Assembly (NCBI GenBank): GCA_014898415.1
Contig: RCTD01000002.1
Location: 2,294,001-2,358,000 of the forward strand
Direction: 5' to 3'
DNA length: 64,000 nt
Source: Stromatinia cepivora
Lineage: Eukaryota > Ascomycota > Leotiomycetes > Helotiales > Sclerotiniaceae
The notes beneath the pieces were generated by a model. The model was not told the origin of the DNA, did not search any database, and worked only from the letters and a program-made list of their open reading frames with translations. Position 1 is the first letter of the stretch. Every line of letters begins with the position of its first letter. Below, piece after piece: positions 47,956-58,491 of this stretch. The position numbers were made by a program, and so were the translations under genes.

Positions 47956-48152
47956 ATGCGTCTACAATGCTTGCTCCTCGCAGTGTCTTTTATAGCCAGA
48001 GTCACAGCTATAGTCATTAGTCCGAGTAAGCTATCCACTGACCCTTCCCAGTCGAACACAAATCTCAAGTCAAGATAGGAATCCAAACGGATTTTGAGCT
48101 CGCCGCAGAAGGTGCTCTTGAACAGGGACCTTCTTCTCATGAGTCTTGGTGA
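47956..48152 (+). CDS. Tiny signal-peptide ORF, candidate secreted peptide or precursor
   Basis: The ATG at 47956 is followed by an ideal secretion signal (MRLQCLLLAVSFIARVTA, cleavage likely after VTA). A GTAAGC donor at 48026, branch CACTGAC and an AG at 48069 give a 44-nt intron and a phase-consistent 50-residue product with a short acidic tail (LAAEGALEQG). Without splicing the ORF ends after 40 residues; with an acceptor at 48074 it ends after about 30. No Kex2 site (KR/RR) or internal repeat is present. It lies between a UstYa-like gene and a thioesterase-like gene. Real translation is unproven. Confidence 0.4.
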
Positions 48153-48512
48153 TGGTTTATGGAGTTGAGGTTCGGATAAAGATCTGTTGGAGAGAAATGT
48201 AGAAAGACGGGGTACTTGGCAGGGATAATTTGTGTGTCAGTGACATAAACATAGGGGCCTTGGCTTGGAGCTGTTTCTCTCTTAAGTCGAATTGGTTCAA
48301 AGCAGAGGATGCTTGTTATCAGGCTGCTGCCAACCGACCTGAATTAATACAAGAAAATTTGGAAAATACTTTGCGTGCCAGCGTATCTCCTGCTCTTTAT
48401 TGACGAACGCCTCTTGCTGTAAAATACAACATTTGACTATTGCAAGAGTTTATACAAAAACATTACCATCTTGACCCACATATTGGCCCTTCTCTACGGT
48501 ATTGACGTTGAA
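48153..48512. other. Intergenic
   Basis: 360 bp, no gene seen on either strand. Confidence 0.5.
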
Positions 48513-49206
48513 TTACAGAACAGCTTTCGGTTTTTTGGGATGCTCTTTCTCCCATTTTGCAGCTATCTCCACTTCCCGTGCTGATCGTTCTTTCAAAGCT
48601 TCATATAAATCCTTATAGACACCTCCAGCTTCAAGCAAATTTACTGGTACACCTCGACTATAATCAAAGAATAACACAGATGCTTTATAGTCTGCAACAA
48701 TGACTTGCTGGGTCAAAGACCAGATAGACGTAATACCAATATAACGATCTGGAAAGACTTCGATGATGTGATTCGCAACAATCAACTAATTCGTTTCATT
48801 AGCCTCAATTTAGCCAAAGCATCTTGAACGATTAACTCATACCGAATCAGGAAATTTCACAGGCCTCTTCAAATCGACCCGTGTAATTCTTAACAACAAT
48901 TCCAATGCCACGGATCTTCATCATGTCTTGAAATTTCTCTTTGCCCAAAAAAGGTTCGAATGACATATACTCCCGGTATTTGCATTGATTCACGTATTGT
49001 ACGTATGCCGCGGTCTTTACGTGATGAAGCATATCGTGGTCTTCGGACCAACTCACTCCACATTCAACCATGGTCGCTGTGTCGTACCCCATTGCGGTGG
49101 CTGCACGAATCACTCTCTCACGAAGAGGGGCATAAGCGGAGCCGCCATCGGGACTTTGATAAGAACAAGATTCGAGCGCGGAGCTGAATTTTGCAACAGG
49201 AGCCAT
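48513..49206 (-). pseudogene. Hot-dog fold thioesterase-like protein with an apparent frameshift
   Basis: Fungal hot-dog proteins of this type hydrolyse acyl-CoA thioesters. The ATG at 49206 (MAPVAKF) opens a frame with VSWSEDHDMLHHVKTAAYVQ, the typical D-x-x-x-H-V-x-n-xx-Y/F region, then GKEKFQDMMKIRGIGIVVKN. Next the expected sequence VDLKRPVKFPDS appears one frame over. It is followed by a 57-nt intron (48842-48786) and the second exon LIVANHIIEVFPDRYIGITS to a stop at 48513. The change of frame lies at about 48886-48892 and there is no room for an intron there. Either a one-base indel has broken the gene or the assembly has an error. Neighbours suggest a link to specialised metabolism, but the family also serves ordinary lipid metabolism. 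Confidence 0.7.
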
Positions 49207-49633
49207 TGCTAAAGTTGGATTCTGGCTGTAATTTTTCACAAAAAATACACAGGTTTAAGCTCGGAAACAACAGGTATTGCACTCGATTAATGACCGAAAG
49301 ATTGCCAACGATTGAAAGGCGTCTCGTCCTACTTGTACCTAGCCAGCGTTACATTATCGATTTACAAAAGGCGGGGGTCAATCTTTGATAGTGCCGTCAC
49401 AGGGCCAGCACCCGAGATCTCAGCTGGGAACAGCGCTCAAGCTCAAGGTTCCACATAAATGCACAAGGTAATGAACCAGATCTAAAGTCGTGATTATCTT
49501 CCTAGTTTCTATCCAGTTAGCTGGCTAAAGCTATGGGTATGCAACATATAGTACATTTATACAACCTAAGCCCCGATTTTTGCCCTCTTTTGGTATATTC
49601 CCCGCTTACCCCTACTCCGCTAAGCTTCATAAA
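49207..49633. other. Intergenic
   Basis: 427 bp between two minus-strand genes; a possible promoter for the thioesterase-like gene, nothing else seen. Confidence 0.5.
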
Positions 49634-51310
49634 TCATAGAAAATTGATGCCTACTCCGAATTGCAGGCCCTTTCTGGTTTCTTCTCCTTTTCTAACAACG
49701 ATGGGTAGACCGAAATTCAATTCAAACCGTGCCACTGGATGTGCATACACCATTCCTATGCCAACCGCCAGACTCGGAATCTCTTTACCAAGTTCCGCGA
49801 TTGTGCCATACACCTCTTTGCTTGTGTCCCTTTCTGGATTCTCGAGTGCAAGGAGTCGGCCGGCATTAGCGAATAACTGGAGGCGTAGTGGAGTAGAAAT
49901 ATCGACGCGAGGGAATGGAAGAAGAAGGTTTATAGATGAAGCTGCGTAGATGTCGCCTCCAACTGCATCTTGTCTGTCTCGAGGTCCAAGGCCACCAATT
50001 TTAAATCCACGAACGTCCGTTGGTCCACCGAGTTGAAATCTATCATTTATGCGTGACGGTTTGGCTGCAGTGCCGAACCCAACACCTAGGGGATACAACA
50101 TTCCTGCCCTGATACCCGCTGTTAAGCTTGCGCCTGGGATGCCAGGAACTTTGACCGCACCACTAGATTCTATTTCCGATTTCCAAAATCCCACATCTCC
50201 TTTCAGAGGCCCCCAGCCCGCAATTTCGGAGATTGTTTTAAGAAGGTATCCTTGGTTCGGCATTATAGGGTGATTTCGTTCGTCTTTAATCCATGTATGG
50301 CTAATACTGCTCTTGACTGTATCTCCTGCATCGTTGCGTACCGTGGGTGATGCATTTCCAGCCAGACCCGTCACTTGTCTCCATATCCCATTGTATCCAA
50401 CCTGATGCGTGCTGCCACCGCCAGAAGCCCAGCTATATTTTATGCCCCCGCCCTTAAGGACTTCTTCGTGACTTGCCCAAGGCTTACTGGTCGCGCTCGA
50501 CAAAACATCCACAGCTACTCTCTTGTCGGGATCACTCAATATTGGCGTCTCAAATGTAGCCTGGTACGCAGAACGAGTTCGGGTGCCTGTAGCGGCGTTG
50601 ACATTCAGGGTTTCAGCACCCCCAAATATGTTGCGCCATTGTGCATTTCCATACGCTGAGCCTTCGGCATTCCCAAGATCAGTGCCAGTCTTTAATGTAA
50701 TAGCACCCCGCTCGCGTGCACGGATGTATACGTCAATATCGGAGTGAGTAGAAGAGGGATCTGTAGGATCGGGTTTATCAATGAACATGGAGATATCGTC
50801 GTGAAAAATGCCTAACTGCAGATAAGTATAACGTTGGTCAAACATCAGTGAGGGGTCATGGTACCATGTCGACGGAGTTTATTTGTAGCTGTGCTAAGTT
50901 CCTGCAATGCTTCTGACAATGTATATGGCCCATTTCTGTTTGCACTAAGCAGAGGCTCGAATATGCCATCGAGAAATGATCTCCTTGTGCGTGAGGGGCC
51001 CAGGAGTCTAATCGAGGAGATTGTGACTGGTTTTGTGGAGTTATTGCCAATCTATTCCATGAGCCCATGAAGTCATAATTGCCTAGAACTAATACATATA
51101 CGTACCAGCTCTCCGGTTCTCTGTGCAGCCTCTAAAGCATATCCTATATGCTTCTCTGCTATAGCTTTTTCGAGCTCTTCTTGAGATTTGGGATCGGTTT
51201 TCAGGAGACTCTCAACGAGCTGTAACCGGGTACATTAGCAAATTAGCCGTACTGATATACTTCATATAAACACAACTCACAGTCCCCTTTGGCCCATTTG
51301 GCGTAGTCAT
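49634..51310 (-). CDS. SAM50: Mitochondrial outer membrane beta-barrel assembly protein SAM50/TOB55
   Basis: Core of the SAM complex, which inserts beta-barrel proteins such as porin and Tom40 into the mitochondrial outer membrane. Exons 51310-51281, 51219-51106, 51051-50865 and 50811-49634 join in phase to 502 residues, normal for the family. One POTRA-like domain occupies about residues 45-150 (KPVTISSIRLLGPSRTRRSF ... TNKLRRHGIFHDDISMFID). The C-terminal half is a 16-strand barrel of the bacterial surface antigen (BamA) type, including FQLGGPTDVRGFKIGGLGPR (the conserved L6 R-G-F motif) and a last strand ending QFGVGINFL with the terminal aromatic residue. The last intron uses acceptor TTAG at 50812, not the nearer CAG, as needed for frame. 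Divergent from UBC6. Confidence 0.95.
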
Positions 51311-51699
51311 TATTTTTATTTTCTACTCTACCCAAAATTAAACACTATTTCCATTTCATGCAGAGGACTCGTTCTGCCAAGTTCAGATAGAAATTGATTA
51401 CTAAGCGAGAGACTAAACTAGTGGGCACTTTACTTCCTGCATCATTAAATCATCTCATCCCTAAGCATTCCATGTGAATATTCCCATCATATAAACAACC
51501 AACAACTCAGTCATTTTCTTACGTCTTCGAAACCGAGAGAAACATTCCGATTAGGCTTTTTATCTTAAATACAGAATTTTATTCATTAATACATAAAAGA
51601 ACATTACACCAAATCCCGAACGTTCTCTGTCATCATTCAAACGCAACAAGGCCAACGTATCCTTAAAGTCTCAAGTACACCTTGACGTACGACTTGACA
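51311..51699. promoter_or_regulatory. Divergent promoter of SAM50 and UBC6
   Basis: 389 bp between the two starts, no ORF of note. It must hold both promoters, but no specific site is recognisable. Confidence 0.6.
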
Positions 51700-52564
51700 A
51701 TGGCGAGTCGAGCTGCCAACAAACGGGTACGTGAATCGATTTTTACGAAATGATCTATTTTTATTTATTTAATAACTAACGTATTTAATGTAGTTAACCC
51801 GTGAATACAAAACCATCACCGAGAATCCTCCCCCCTACATCGAAGCACATCCCTCCGAATCCAATATCCTCGAATGGCATTACATCCTCACTGGACCCCC
51901 CGATACGCCCTATCACGGCGGACAGTACTGGGGTACCCTTTTATTCCCTCCAAATTATCCATTTGCGCCTCCCTCCATTAAAATGCACACACCATCCGGA
52001 CGTTTTCAACCTTCCACTCGTCTTTGTCTCTCAATCAGTGACTTTCATCCCAAGAGTTTCAATCCCGCGTGGGAAGTCAGCACAATATTGATCGGTCTAT
52101 TGAGTTTCATGACAAGTGAAGAAATGACAACGGGTTCGGTCGCCGCATCAGAGGCGGAGAGAAAATGGGCTGCGAGTAGGACGAGATGGTGGAATAGTAC
52201 TGGGGGAGGCAGTTACAAGAAGGACGGAACACAGAAGGGAAATGTCAAAGCCGGGGATGGCGGTGCAAAGTTTAGAAGCGAGTGGGAGGAGTTGGATAAG
52301 GAGAATTGGAAGTGGATGAAGGAGAGGGGTGTCGATATCGTCACTGGTAATGAAGAAAAGAAGGATGAAGAGGGAAGTGGAAGGGACTGCAGTGGAATTG
52401 CGATGAGGAGGCCAGGCGGTAGTCAGGCTGTTGTTGGAGCTGTGGTAGAAGGTGGCAGAGAAGGAAGAAGTTGGTTGCAGAGGAACAAGTACTGGGTTGC
52501 TGGCGGAGTGATTTTCACTTATGTCATGATTGCCAGACTATTGGGAGAAGGACATGAGCTATAG
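51700..52564 (+). CDS. UBC6: Ubiquitin-conjugating enzyme E2, ER tail-anchored
   Basis: Ubc6/Ube2j enzymes work with Doa10 in ER-associated degradation. Exon 1 is only nine codons (51700-51726); a 67-nt intron separates it from exon 2 (51794-52564), giving 265 residues. The UBC fold covers about residues 5-150: REYKTITENPPPYIEAHPSE, GTLLFPPNYPFAPPSIKM, then RFQPSTRLCLSISDFHP with the catalytic Cys at position 87, the same number as in yeast Ubc6. As in this subfamily, the HPN tripeptide of canonical E2s is replaced. A charged linker (about 150-235) leads to a single C-terminal helix (KYWVAGGVIFTYVMIARLLG) for ER anchoring. Confidence 0.96.
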
Positions 52565-53178
52565 ATGTAGATATGGGTCGGTTTTAAGCATGGAGTCCAG
52601 GATGGGTTATGGTACTTTTGTACAACAGGTCAGGGTCACTCAATTGCAGAAAGGTATATTAGGTAGGTTTTGATTAGGTAGAATTTAATAAACATTTTGA
52701 GTATTTTAAATGTGCCAAATATTGTGAACTTAAACATTTTGAATGTTCTTAATGTTTCTGAATGTTTGATATTACTATTCTCTCTTCTCTCAGGGGAGTA
52801 ACTACAATATTGTATCTTCCCTTCCCAACAATGTTATTACTCTTGACCCAGCCTTTTTCTCAATTGTGAATCCATTTATTCTCCCAAACACAAATAACAA
52901 CACATCCTTCCAGCATCCACGTAAATACTCCTCATCTTCTGTTTATGTATCTCTACAATCAACCAAACCCCACGAAACTAACCCCAACTCCAATATTTGC
53001 CACATTAAAAATTTGCATTACCAGCAAAACCATAAATCTCAAGCTACGATAAATAAGAAAGGGGGTATCAAAAAAAGAAAAAGCAAATGAAAGAACATCG
53101 AACGCCGTGGTGCATCTCCGTGCTCCTGTCGCGCAGGGACATCCAACTCCAAGAAAAGAAACCCTGTCTCATCAAGCC
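52565..53178. other. 3' regions of UBC6 and the convergent gene
   Basis: No gene. Includes an AT-rich stretch (52670-52770) with repeated AAACATTTTGA/GAATGTT motifs that could form hairpins. Confidence 0.45.
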
Positions 53179-54099
53179 TCAACGTCTGATGAAAGAACTC
53201 CATCGTCTTCGGTGTCCTTTTACCGACTGTGCCTTTTCCTCCATCTTTTCCCCTTTCATCTCGTTTTCAACCTCGTCCTCCATGACTAATCGATATCTCC
53301 TCACGCTTCCTGCATCGTCATCTCGTTCTCGCATATCCTCTGCGCAAAATCGGGTTCCTCTCTTCTCGGCCGGCAAGAAACAATCGGGTATGCATCGTGC
53401 TACAAATCCTCGGATTCCTTTATTTGCCGCGTCAATAGCTGCGTATTCTAATCTTCGGGTTTGGTCCGACGTCCAATAATGGATTGTGGCTGGTGGGGGT
53501 GGAGGTGGTGTGGCGGCCGGGTTGGATGTTTCTTGGGATAGGTCATCGGATAGTGATGGGAAGTGAAAAAATTGATATTGAGGTGGCGATGATAATGTTT
53601 GGCTGTGGTGCCGAGACGAGAGGCTGGGGCGAGAGTGGGAAAGGGATGCGCGAGGGGATTTGGGGGAACGTTTGGGAGTTGAACGGCTCGTGGCGCTGGA
53701 GGCCGAGGAAGAGGTGCCAGAGGAGTCTTTTGGACGTGAATATGATTTCCGGGAGGCATTCATTGACGGTCGAGGATGATAGGAGGATGATTTTGAGCTG
53801 GGCCGTGATGATGTCTTCACGTGTCTGGGTATAGAGGCAACATTCTCTGCATAACCAGAGTCTTGACGATGCATCTTGGTACGTTGGAATTCTTGCGGAG
53901 AAGACATGGTGCGTGATTGAGGATGGGATGAGTGCAATTGTGGAATTTGCTCTTCGAGCTCGATTGGAGTCGGGTGCGCTTGTGCTGAATAGAAGACTGC
54001 AGCATCAGAGTTTATACTAGATTGACTCCTATTGTTCCAATTGGTACTGGAACAACTGGTGGTCAAGGGGGTAAGATTCCGGTGGGTTCTGGAAGGCAT
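53179..54099 (-). CDS. Conserved-looking fungal protein, Ser/Pro-rich with C-terminal globular part
   Basis: A single-exon frame of 306 codons with its ATG at 54099. The first ~200 residues are disordered, dominated by Ser, Pro, Arg and His (RPSSKSSSYHPRPSMNASRK), with a PPPPPP run at about 200. The C-terminal ~100 residues look folded and conserved: IHYWTSDQTRRLEYAAIDAA, then GFVARCIPDCFLPAEKR. Proteins of this layout occur across filamentous ascomycetes with no known function as far as I know. Basic residues at the very end (HRRRWSSFIRR) may be a nuclear signal. Confidence 0.75.
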   Translation of the reverse strand: MPSRTHRNLTPLTTSCSSTNWNNRSQSSINSDAAVFYSAQAHPTPIELEEQIPQLHSSHPQSRTMSSPQEFQRTKMHRQDSGYAENVASIPRHVKTSSRPSSKSSSYHPRPSMNASRKSYSRPKDSSGTSSSASSATSRSTPKRSPKSPRASLSHSRPSLSSRHHSQTLSSPPQYQFFHFPSLSDDLSQETSNPAATPPPPPPATIHYWTSDQTRRLEYAAIDAANKGIRGFVARCIPDCFLPAEKRGTRFCAEDMRERDDDAGSVRRYRLVMEDEVENEMKGEKMEEKAQSVKGHRRRWSSFIRR

Positions 54100-54794
54100 A
54101 TTTAAGATTCAAGCGAGGTTGGATCGAAATTGTAATGATGATTTGGTGCAAGTGCGGATCCTGACGTCTTTGGGTTATGGATTGGCTCGGAGCGTATGGC
54201 GGTCTTGTAGTTTTCAATCCTCTCGTAAGGTTGCAATTATACAACCTCCTGGTGCCAAATATTCTTTCTCGATTGTCTGAAAATCTTTTGTAGATTCCCT
54301 GGGAGCGGAGTTCCAGTGGATCTAGGAAATAATCTCTCAGTTTTATGCAGTGAGTACCTCAAGAAGATGTATGCACACGGAAGAACCACGGGAAATACCC
54401 CAATGGTTCTCCAAATAATACCCAAAGAGCGATGTAAGCCCCAATGGCTTCACCCTAACTATGTGTGCCAAGACGGCTACTCGACAAGTTGGAGATCTAA
54501 ATGGTTCGTGACCTCACGAATCGTGAGGTCTTCTTCCACCGCTAAGTTTCTTCAGCCGGTATTAAAATCGTCTGGTGGAGCGGTGGAAGATCGATCCAGA
54601 ATAAGTTATAATGTTCGGTGTAACTGAGATTGGATGTTCGTTGGCAATCAATAAAGCCCCTGTCCCTTCTAATCCTCGTTAAAGCTTCTGCTCTGCACCT
54701 GCATCAGTTGACTGCCACCCCACTCTCCTTCTCGTCCTATCTTAGCGTATCTTTGACTAAAGTTTAAGCTTCGTTCGTCAATGTCGACGATGAA
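54100..54794. other. Intergenic with a strong palindrome
   Basis: No convincing gene. The near-perfect palindrome at 54510-54530 is listed separately. A C/T-rich tract at 54660-54780 looks like a 5' leader for the ORF at 54795. Confidence 0.4.
54510..54530. repeat. Palindrome with 10-bp arms
   Basis: GACCTCACGA and TCGTGAGGTC are separated by one base. An overlapping inverted pair TTCGTGA/TCACGAA (54505-54520) shares the centre, so two alternative hairpins are possible. Confidence 0.8.
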
Positions 54795-55151
54795 ATGAAG
54801 CAACGGTGGAAACCGATGAAGAAGATCCAATTGATCTCACCAGAAAATAGATTGACTCTTGAAAGAATCTTTACTATTATAGCTTTTGACCCAAGAAAGA
54901 TTGAACCCAGGAAAAGAAGAAGATTCTGTGAAAATCTTGTGCTTGAACTTCAATATATTCCGCACTATCGAAAGATTCGAGAGAGGAACTCTGTCCGAGC
55001 CTTTTGTCCAGATGATTACAAAAATGTCTCCCGCTTTTCTCTATTTAACCAAACAAATTTGAAGATTCGATTCGCTGTAATCGATAGACCGCTACTGCAC
55101 AAAAACGCTTGTGCTATCTGCAAAGCACAAGCACGTTCGGGGCTGCAGTAA
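54795..55151 (+). CDS. Hypothetical protein, low support
   Basis: 118 codons from the ATG at 54795, basic (PRKIEPRKRRRFCENLVLEL), with a C-terminal CAICKAQARSG. It follows a leader-like pyrimidine tract, but two upstream ATGs precede it in another frame. No family recognised. Confidence 0.3.
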   Translation: MKQRWKPMKKIQLISPENRLTLERIFTIIAFDPRKIEPRKRRRFCENLVLELQYIPHYRKIRERNSVRAFCPDDYKNVSRFSLFNQTNLKIRFAVIDRPLLHKNACAICKAQARSGLQ

Positions 55152-56883
55152 TTTTTGGAGTTTATTTGATCCGATGTCGCCCACGAATCAGTATAGTGTG
55201 AGATATGTCTTCTGAGGCCGCAAAGAGATTCTTATTGATAATATAAAAAAATTCGATTTGACGCTTGGGTGAAGTAAATTGATGACAATGGAATAAAAAG
55301 AGCTGCCTAAGTAAAGATCAAATGTTGATGTGGTACGATACAAATACAATCACAATTGCGAAGGGCATATGTGATATATAAATGCGTTCTGGCATTTGAA
55401 TGACATATCAGCGTTCGACATATATCAATCCAATCCATCGCTATGCAATTCTTTTTTGCATATGAATCTTTGCAGTCTCTTGACTCACCAATAACCTCGT
55501 GCCAGTTTATGTTACATGAAACCCCAGGTTTCCTAGATTTCCTTTTTCAGATATTGGCGCTCCACCTCGGTATAGATTGTGACACGCGCTTGTTCGTCTC
55601 ACTTTATAGCCAATTATGTATGTGGATTCGAAATTCGGCGCTGAAACTCAAGTTCACTCATCATCCATCATTCATCCAAGAAGTTGCTTGCCATTTCAAA
55701 AAATGAAGAGCCCGAGTTTCGTGCCTCACCGCTTATCTTCATTTAAACGGTTCACGGCAATGCCATCTTTTTTGTCTCTGTCTCTGTCTCTGTCTCTGTC
55801 TCTGTCTCTGTCTCTGTCTCTGTCTTTGTCTTTGTCTCCCTAAGGAGATGGCAGCGGGTCCACGGGTCGGAACGTTTGATGAAAAAGAATTTGTTGGGAA
55901 CTCCCTTGTTCATGCAAATCACACTTTTATTGAACTTTGTACCGTTTATTGAAGCGGTGTAGAAGTTCTCATGAGTTGGGTGATAAGTACTTCTACGTTT
56001 GCTCATTCAAGCCATAAGCGTTAATGGTCCATCACGTTTATAGTATCAGCCAAAATCGAGAGCAATGCAGAACCATCCTCGGTATCTTGGAAGTTTGAAC
56101 CAGAGATCAACCATATTGCAATCATCGGCTCAGCTCAGTGGAAAGACACCTTTCGAAAACCTGAGAGGGAAAAAAAAAATGGAAAACTTAACAATTACAC
56201 GTGACTTAACTCATTCATCATTCTTTCCGACATTCTATCGCGAAAGCTCTTCTACGGTACAAGAGAGAAAGAACTTCACCCCCCAAATCGTCAACTTATT
56301 CTCGAGGGCATTTTCCAAGCAGATGTCAAAGGGGATTTGCTCAAGGGAAATTGCTCGATTCTTAAACACAACAATTGTGCAATTATGCGTGGTATTGAGG
56401 GTGGACATCCTGGCGTTAAGAAATATCCACTTTTTGATGTGAAGAACGCCCGCCCACCATCTTCGACTCGACTCAGGTCAGAAATGACTATTGCATTGGA
56501 CACTGGAGGAATCCCTAGTACTTTATCTCATACTCACTATCAAATAAACCAGCAACTTTCTCTCTTCAGCACACATTTCCGAGCATCAAGCACAAACAAA
56601 TTGGCGTGTAGTTTCCAACATTTTCTGTAGTCTGCAGATTAAACTACCAACATCGTCGCCACACCAAGGCCTTCCACTTTCAACGACTGCGAGTAATCGA
56701 TCTGATATAGGTCGTTGATCGAAACAAGGCCGCATCTTTGTCCCTGGTGCTATTTTGAGCAATCGATTACAATCTGGATTTTGAGGCTCATTCTTACTCT
56801 GAACCTTGTCCCGCGCTTTCCGAAATGATCATAGCCTTCCTCATTAACCCGCACCACTTCTTCAACCAATTGAATCTCGTGCC
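55152..56883. other. Intergenic with a hexanucleotide microsatellite
   Basis: Apart from the microsatellite at 55773-55838 I see only short unstructured ORFs. Sequence before 56884 is C/T-rich and promoter-like. Confidence 0.4.
55773..55838. repeat. (TGTCTC)n microsatellite
   Basis: About eleven TGTCTC/TGTCTT units. On the minus strand it creates a spurious Thr-Glu repeat ORF. Confidence 0.95.
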
Positions 56884-57288
56884 ATGTCTTCACCCCGCAA
56901 AGTAAGCAGGAAGGATGTATCTACCCTTGTCTTCGATTATCACCTCGAAATTATTTCTCATCTCAGACCGCTTACCTTACAACGGTTTGATCGCCTTTCG
57001 CGGGTCGCCAAAAGCCATCTGAAAGTCAAGCCGAAACGCATTGTCTCATCCTCCGCCGTGAATTTGTGGAAGAGAAGGCCGGCATACAACTTCTTCTGGC
57101 ATTGGCAGGAACAAGAACACGCATGCGGTGTTGGAAAATGTACATTCCGACCTCCACACTTTTGCAATGGCTCCAAAACCTCGAAGAATACCCTGTTGGG
57201 TTGGTCAGATAGTAACTCACTTATCATTTGGAAGATGTTAATACCATTTCCTTTCCGGAAGTTATCTCAAACGTTTGACATTTCATAA
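56884..57288 (+). CDS. Hypothetical protein, 134 codons, possible F-box-like N-terminus
   Basis: The ATG at 56884 is in a good context (GCCATGTCTTC). Residues 17-45 (DYHLEIISHLRPLTLQRFDR) have the spacing of an F-box (L-x-x-E-I-x-x-H-L-x-x-x-x-L-x-x), then the sequence becomes basic and Trp/His-rich (KRRPAYNFFWHWQEQEHACG). The last part may read into an intron, since F-box proteins are longer. Moderate-to-low support. Confidence 0.4.
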   Translation: MSSPRKVSRKDVSTLVFDYHLEIISHLRPLTLQRFDRLSRVAKSHLKVKPKRIVSSSAVNLWKRRPAYNFFWHWQEQEHACGVGKCTFRPPHFCNGSKTSKNTLLGWSDSNSLIIWKMLIPFPFRKLSQTFDIS

Positions 57289-58017
57289 TGAGTCCGGCCT
57301 TCAATGATTGCACAAATATGATAGCTCATAGGGGTTGAAGCGATAGTAGTTTAGATAAAGTCTTATACCTATAATCTGCTTCCACCCCGAACTAATTTGT
57401 GAGACTGCTCACTGTTTAAGAAATCCGCTCATCCATATTTCCTACCAAGACACAGAAGGCTAGTTGGTCTATTTGGCAAGACATTCCAATCTTAACCTCT
57501 GATAAAGAATACTATTTTTGTCTTCGACTCGCTGAAGTAGTTTTCCAGCCTCGTCAAACCACCTGGATTGGCTATAAATCATGTGATTTATGGGGCGACT
57601 TCATTGCTTACGAGATATTGGCGCGTATTTGAGTAGTATCTAGATTTGATCGCCTAATTCCATGTCGGTTTTTAGGTAAGTGATTTGGGGGTAGTACCTT
57701 CTTGACATCTGGACCCGTCCTTCGAACCCCTAGACAATTCGCGCCAGGATTGGGACCTCTAGATAGACTCAATTGCCTTTGCTAGGATTGGGACGTACTA
57801 ATTACAATGCTTTTTGTGAAGAAGCAGTTCAATCTAATCTGTAATTATATATGAGAGACTCCTGCTTTCTTTCAGCTGCATTCAATTTCATTCTCATATG
57901 TACCAGCATTCATCTCATCCTCGTCCTCAACCTCAGATACTCAACACCGTATTACCCAGTGGACTCACACACTTACTCCAGATTTCTTCGCAACACAAAT
58001 CCGTCTCTAAATCGAAA
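57289..58017. other. Intergenic
   Basis: No gene seen; the last 100 bases before 58018 are a C/T/A-rich leader. Confidence 0.45.
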
Positions 58018-58491
58018 ATGTCTTTCAACGTCTATATGGTCGACTTCCTCGGCGTCTCACGAGGCATCTTCATTCAGACCGATGAACGTGGAAGAGACAG
58101 CGGCCATCTTTATCAAGTAATCGGCGACATGCAGAATGGCATGATCCATTCCCACAAAGAAATCAAACGACCAAACAACTCCAGCAGATTCATCGGCACG
58201 GTGTCTACATCTCAATACTCGCAAGTTCGTGCTATCTGCGACTCTATCACGGCAGGACCACCGAAAATCGATCCCGCAAATTCTCTCCGTCATTATCAAG
58301 AGTGGACGAATAGTGTGGTAGAAATGCTCTTTGCTAGAGGAGTCTTGCAAAGACCCAACCCTTTATCGATGTACACAGAATTCCAGCATGCCTCGAGGCG
58401 GGTAGATCAATGCTGCTCGCCAATAAACGATAGCCGTGGCTTTGACTGGTTGAGCGCGAGTCGAATGCAAGCTCCCGGGATGGCAATGTGA
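58018..58491 (+). CDS. Hypothetical small fungal protein
   Basis: The ATG at 58018 begins MSFNVYMVDFLGVSRGIFIQ. The product of 157 residues contains GHLYQVIGDMQNGMIHSHKE near the start and RHYQEWTNSVVEMLFARGVL near residue 100. This order (a short beta-rich start, a G-x-x-x-x-G-h-x-H segment, and a C-x-x-W/QEW helix) is shared by a group of lineage-specific ascomycete proteins that I know only as hypothetical. An upstream in-frame extension to 57898 lacks character. Probably cytosolic; function unknown. Confidence 0.6.
   Translation: MSFNVYMVDFLGVSRGIFIQTDERGRDSGHLYQVIGDMQNGMIHSHKEIKRPNNSSRFIGTVSTSQYSQVRAICDSITAGPPKIDPANSLRHYQEWTNSVVEMLFARGVLQRPNPLSMYTEFQHASRRVDQCCSPINDSRGFDWLSASRMQAPGMAM

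Noticed and set aside
50856..51068. Alternative frame over the SAM50 POTRA exon
   Set aside because: The spliced frame gives TISSIRLLGPSRTRRSF, which fits the POTRA domain; the other frame does not.
55752..56006. Minus ORF with a Thr-Glu repeat
   Set aside because: The repeat is just the (TGTCTC)n microsatellite read on the other strand.
57716..57760. TTCGAACCCC stretch considered as a tRNA B-box
   Set aside because: No matching A-box, acceptor stem or anticodon arm at the right spacing; I found no tRNA or rRNA gene in the window.
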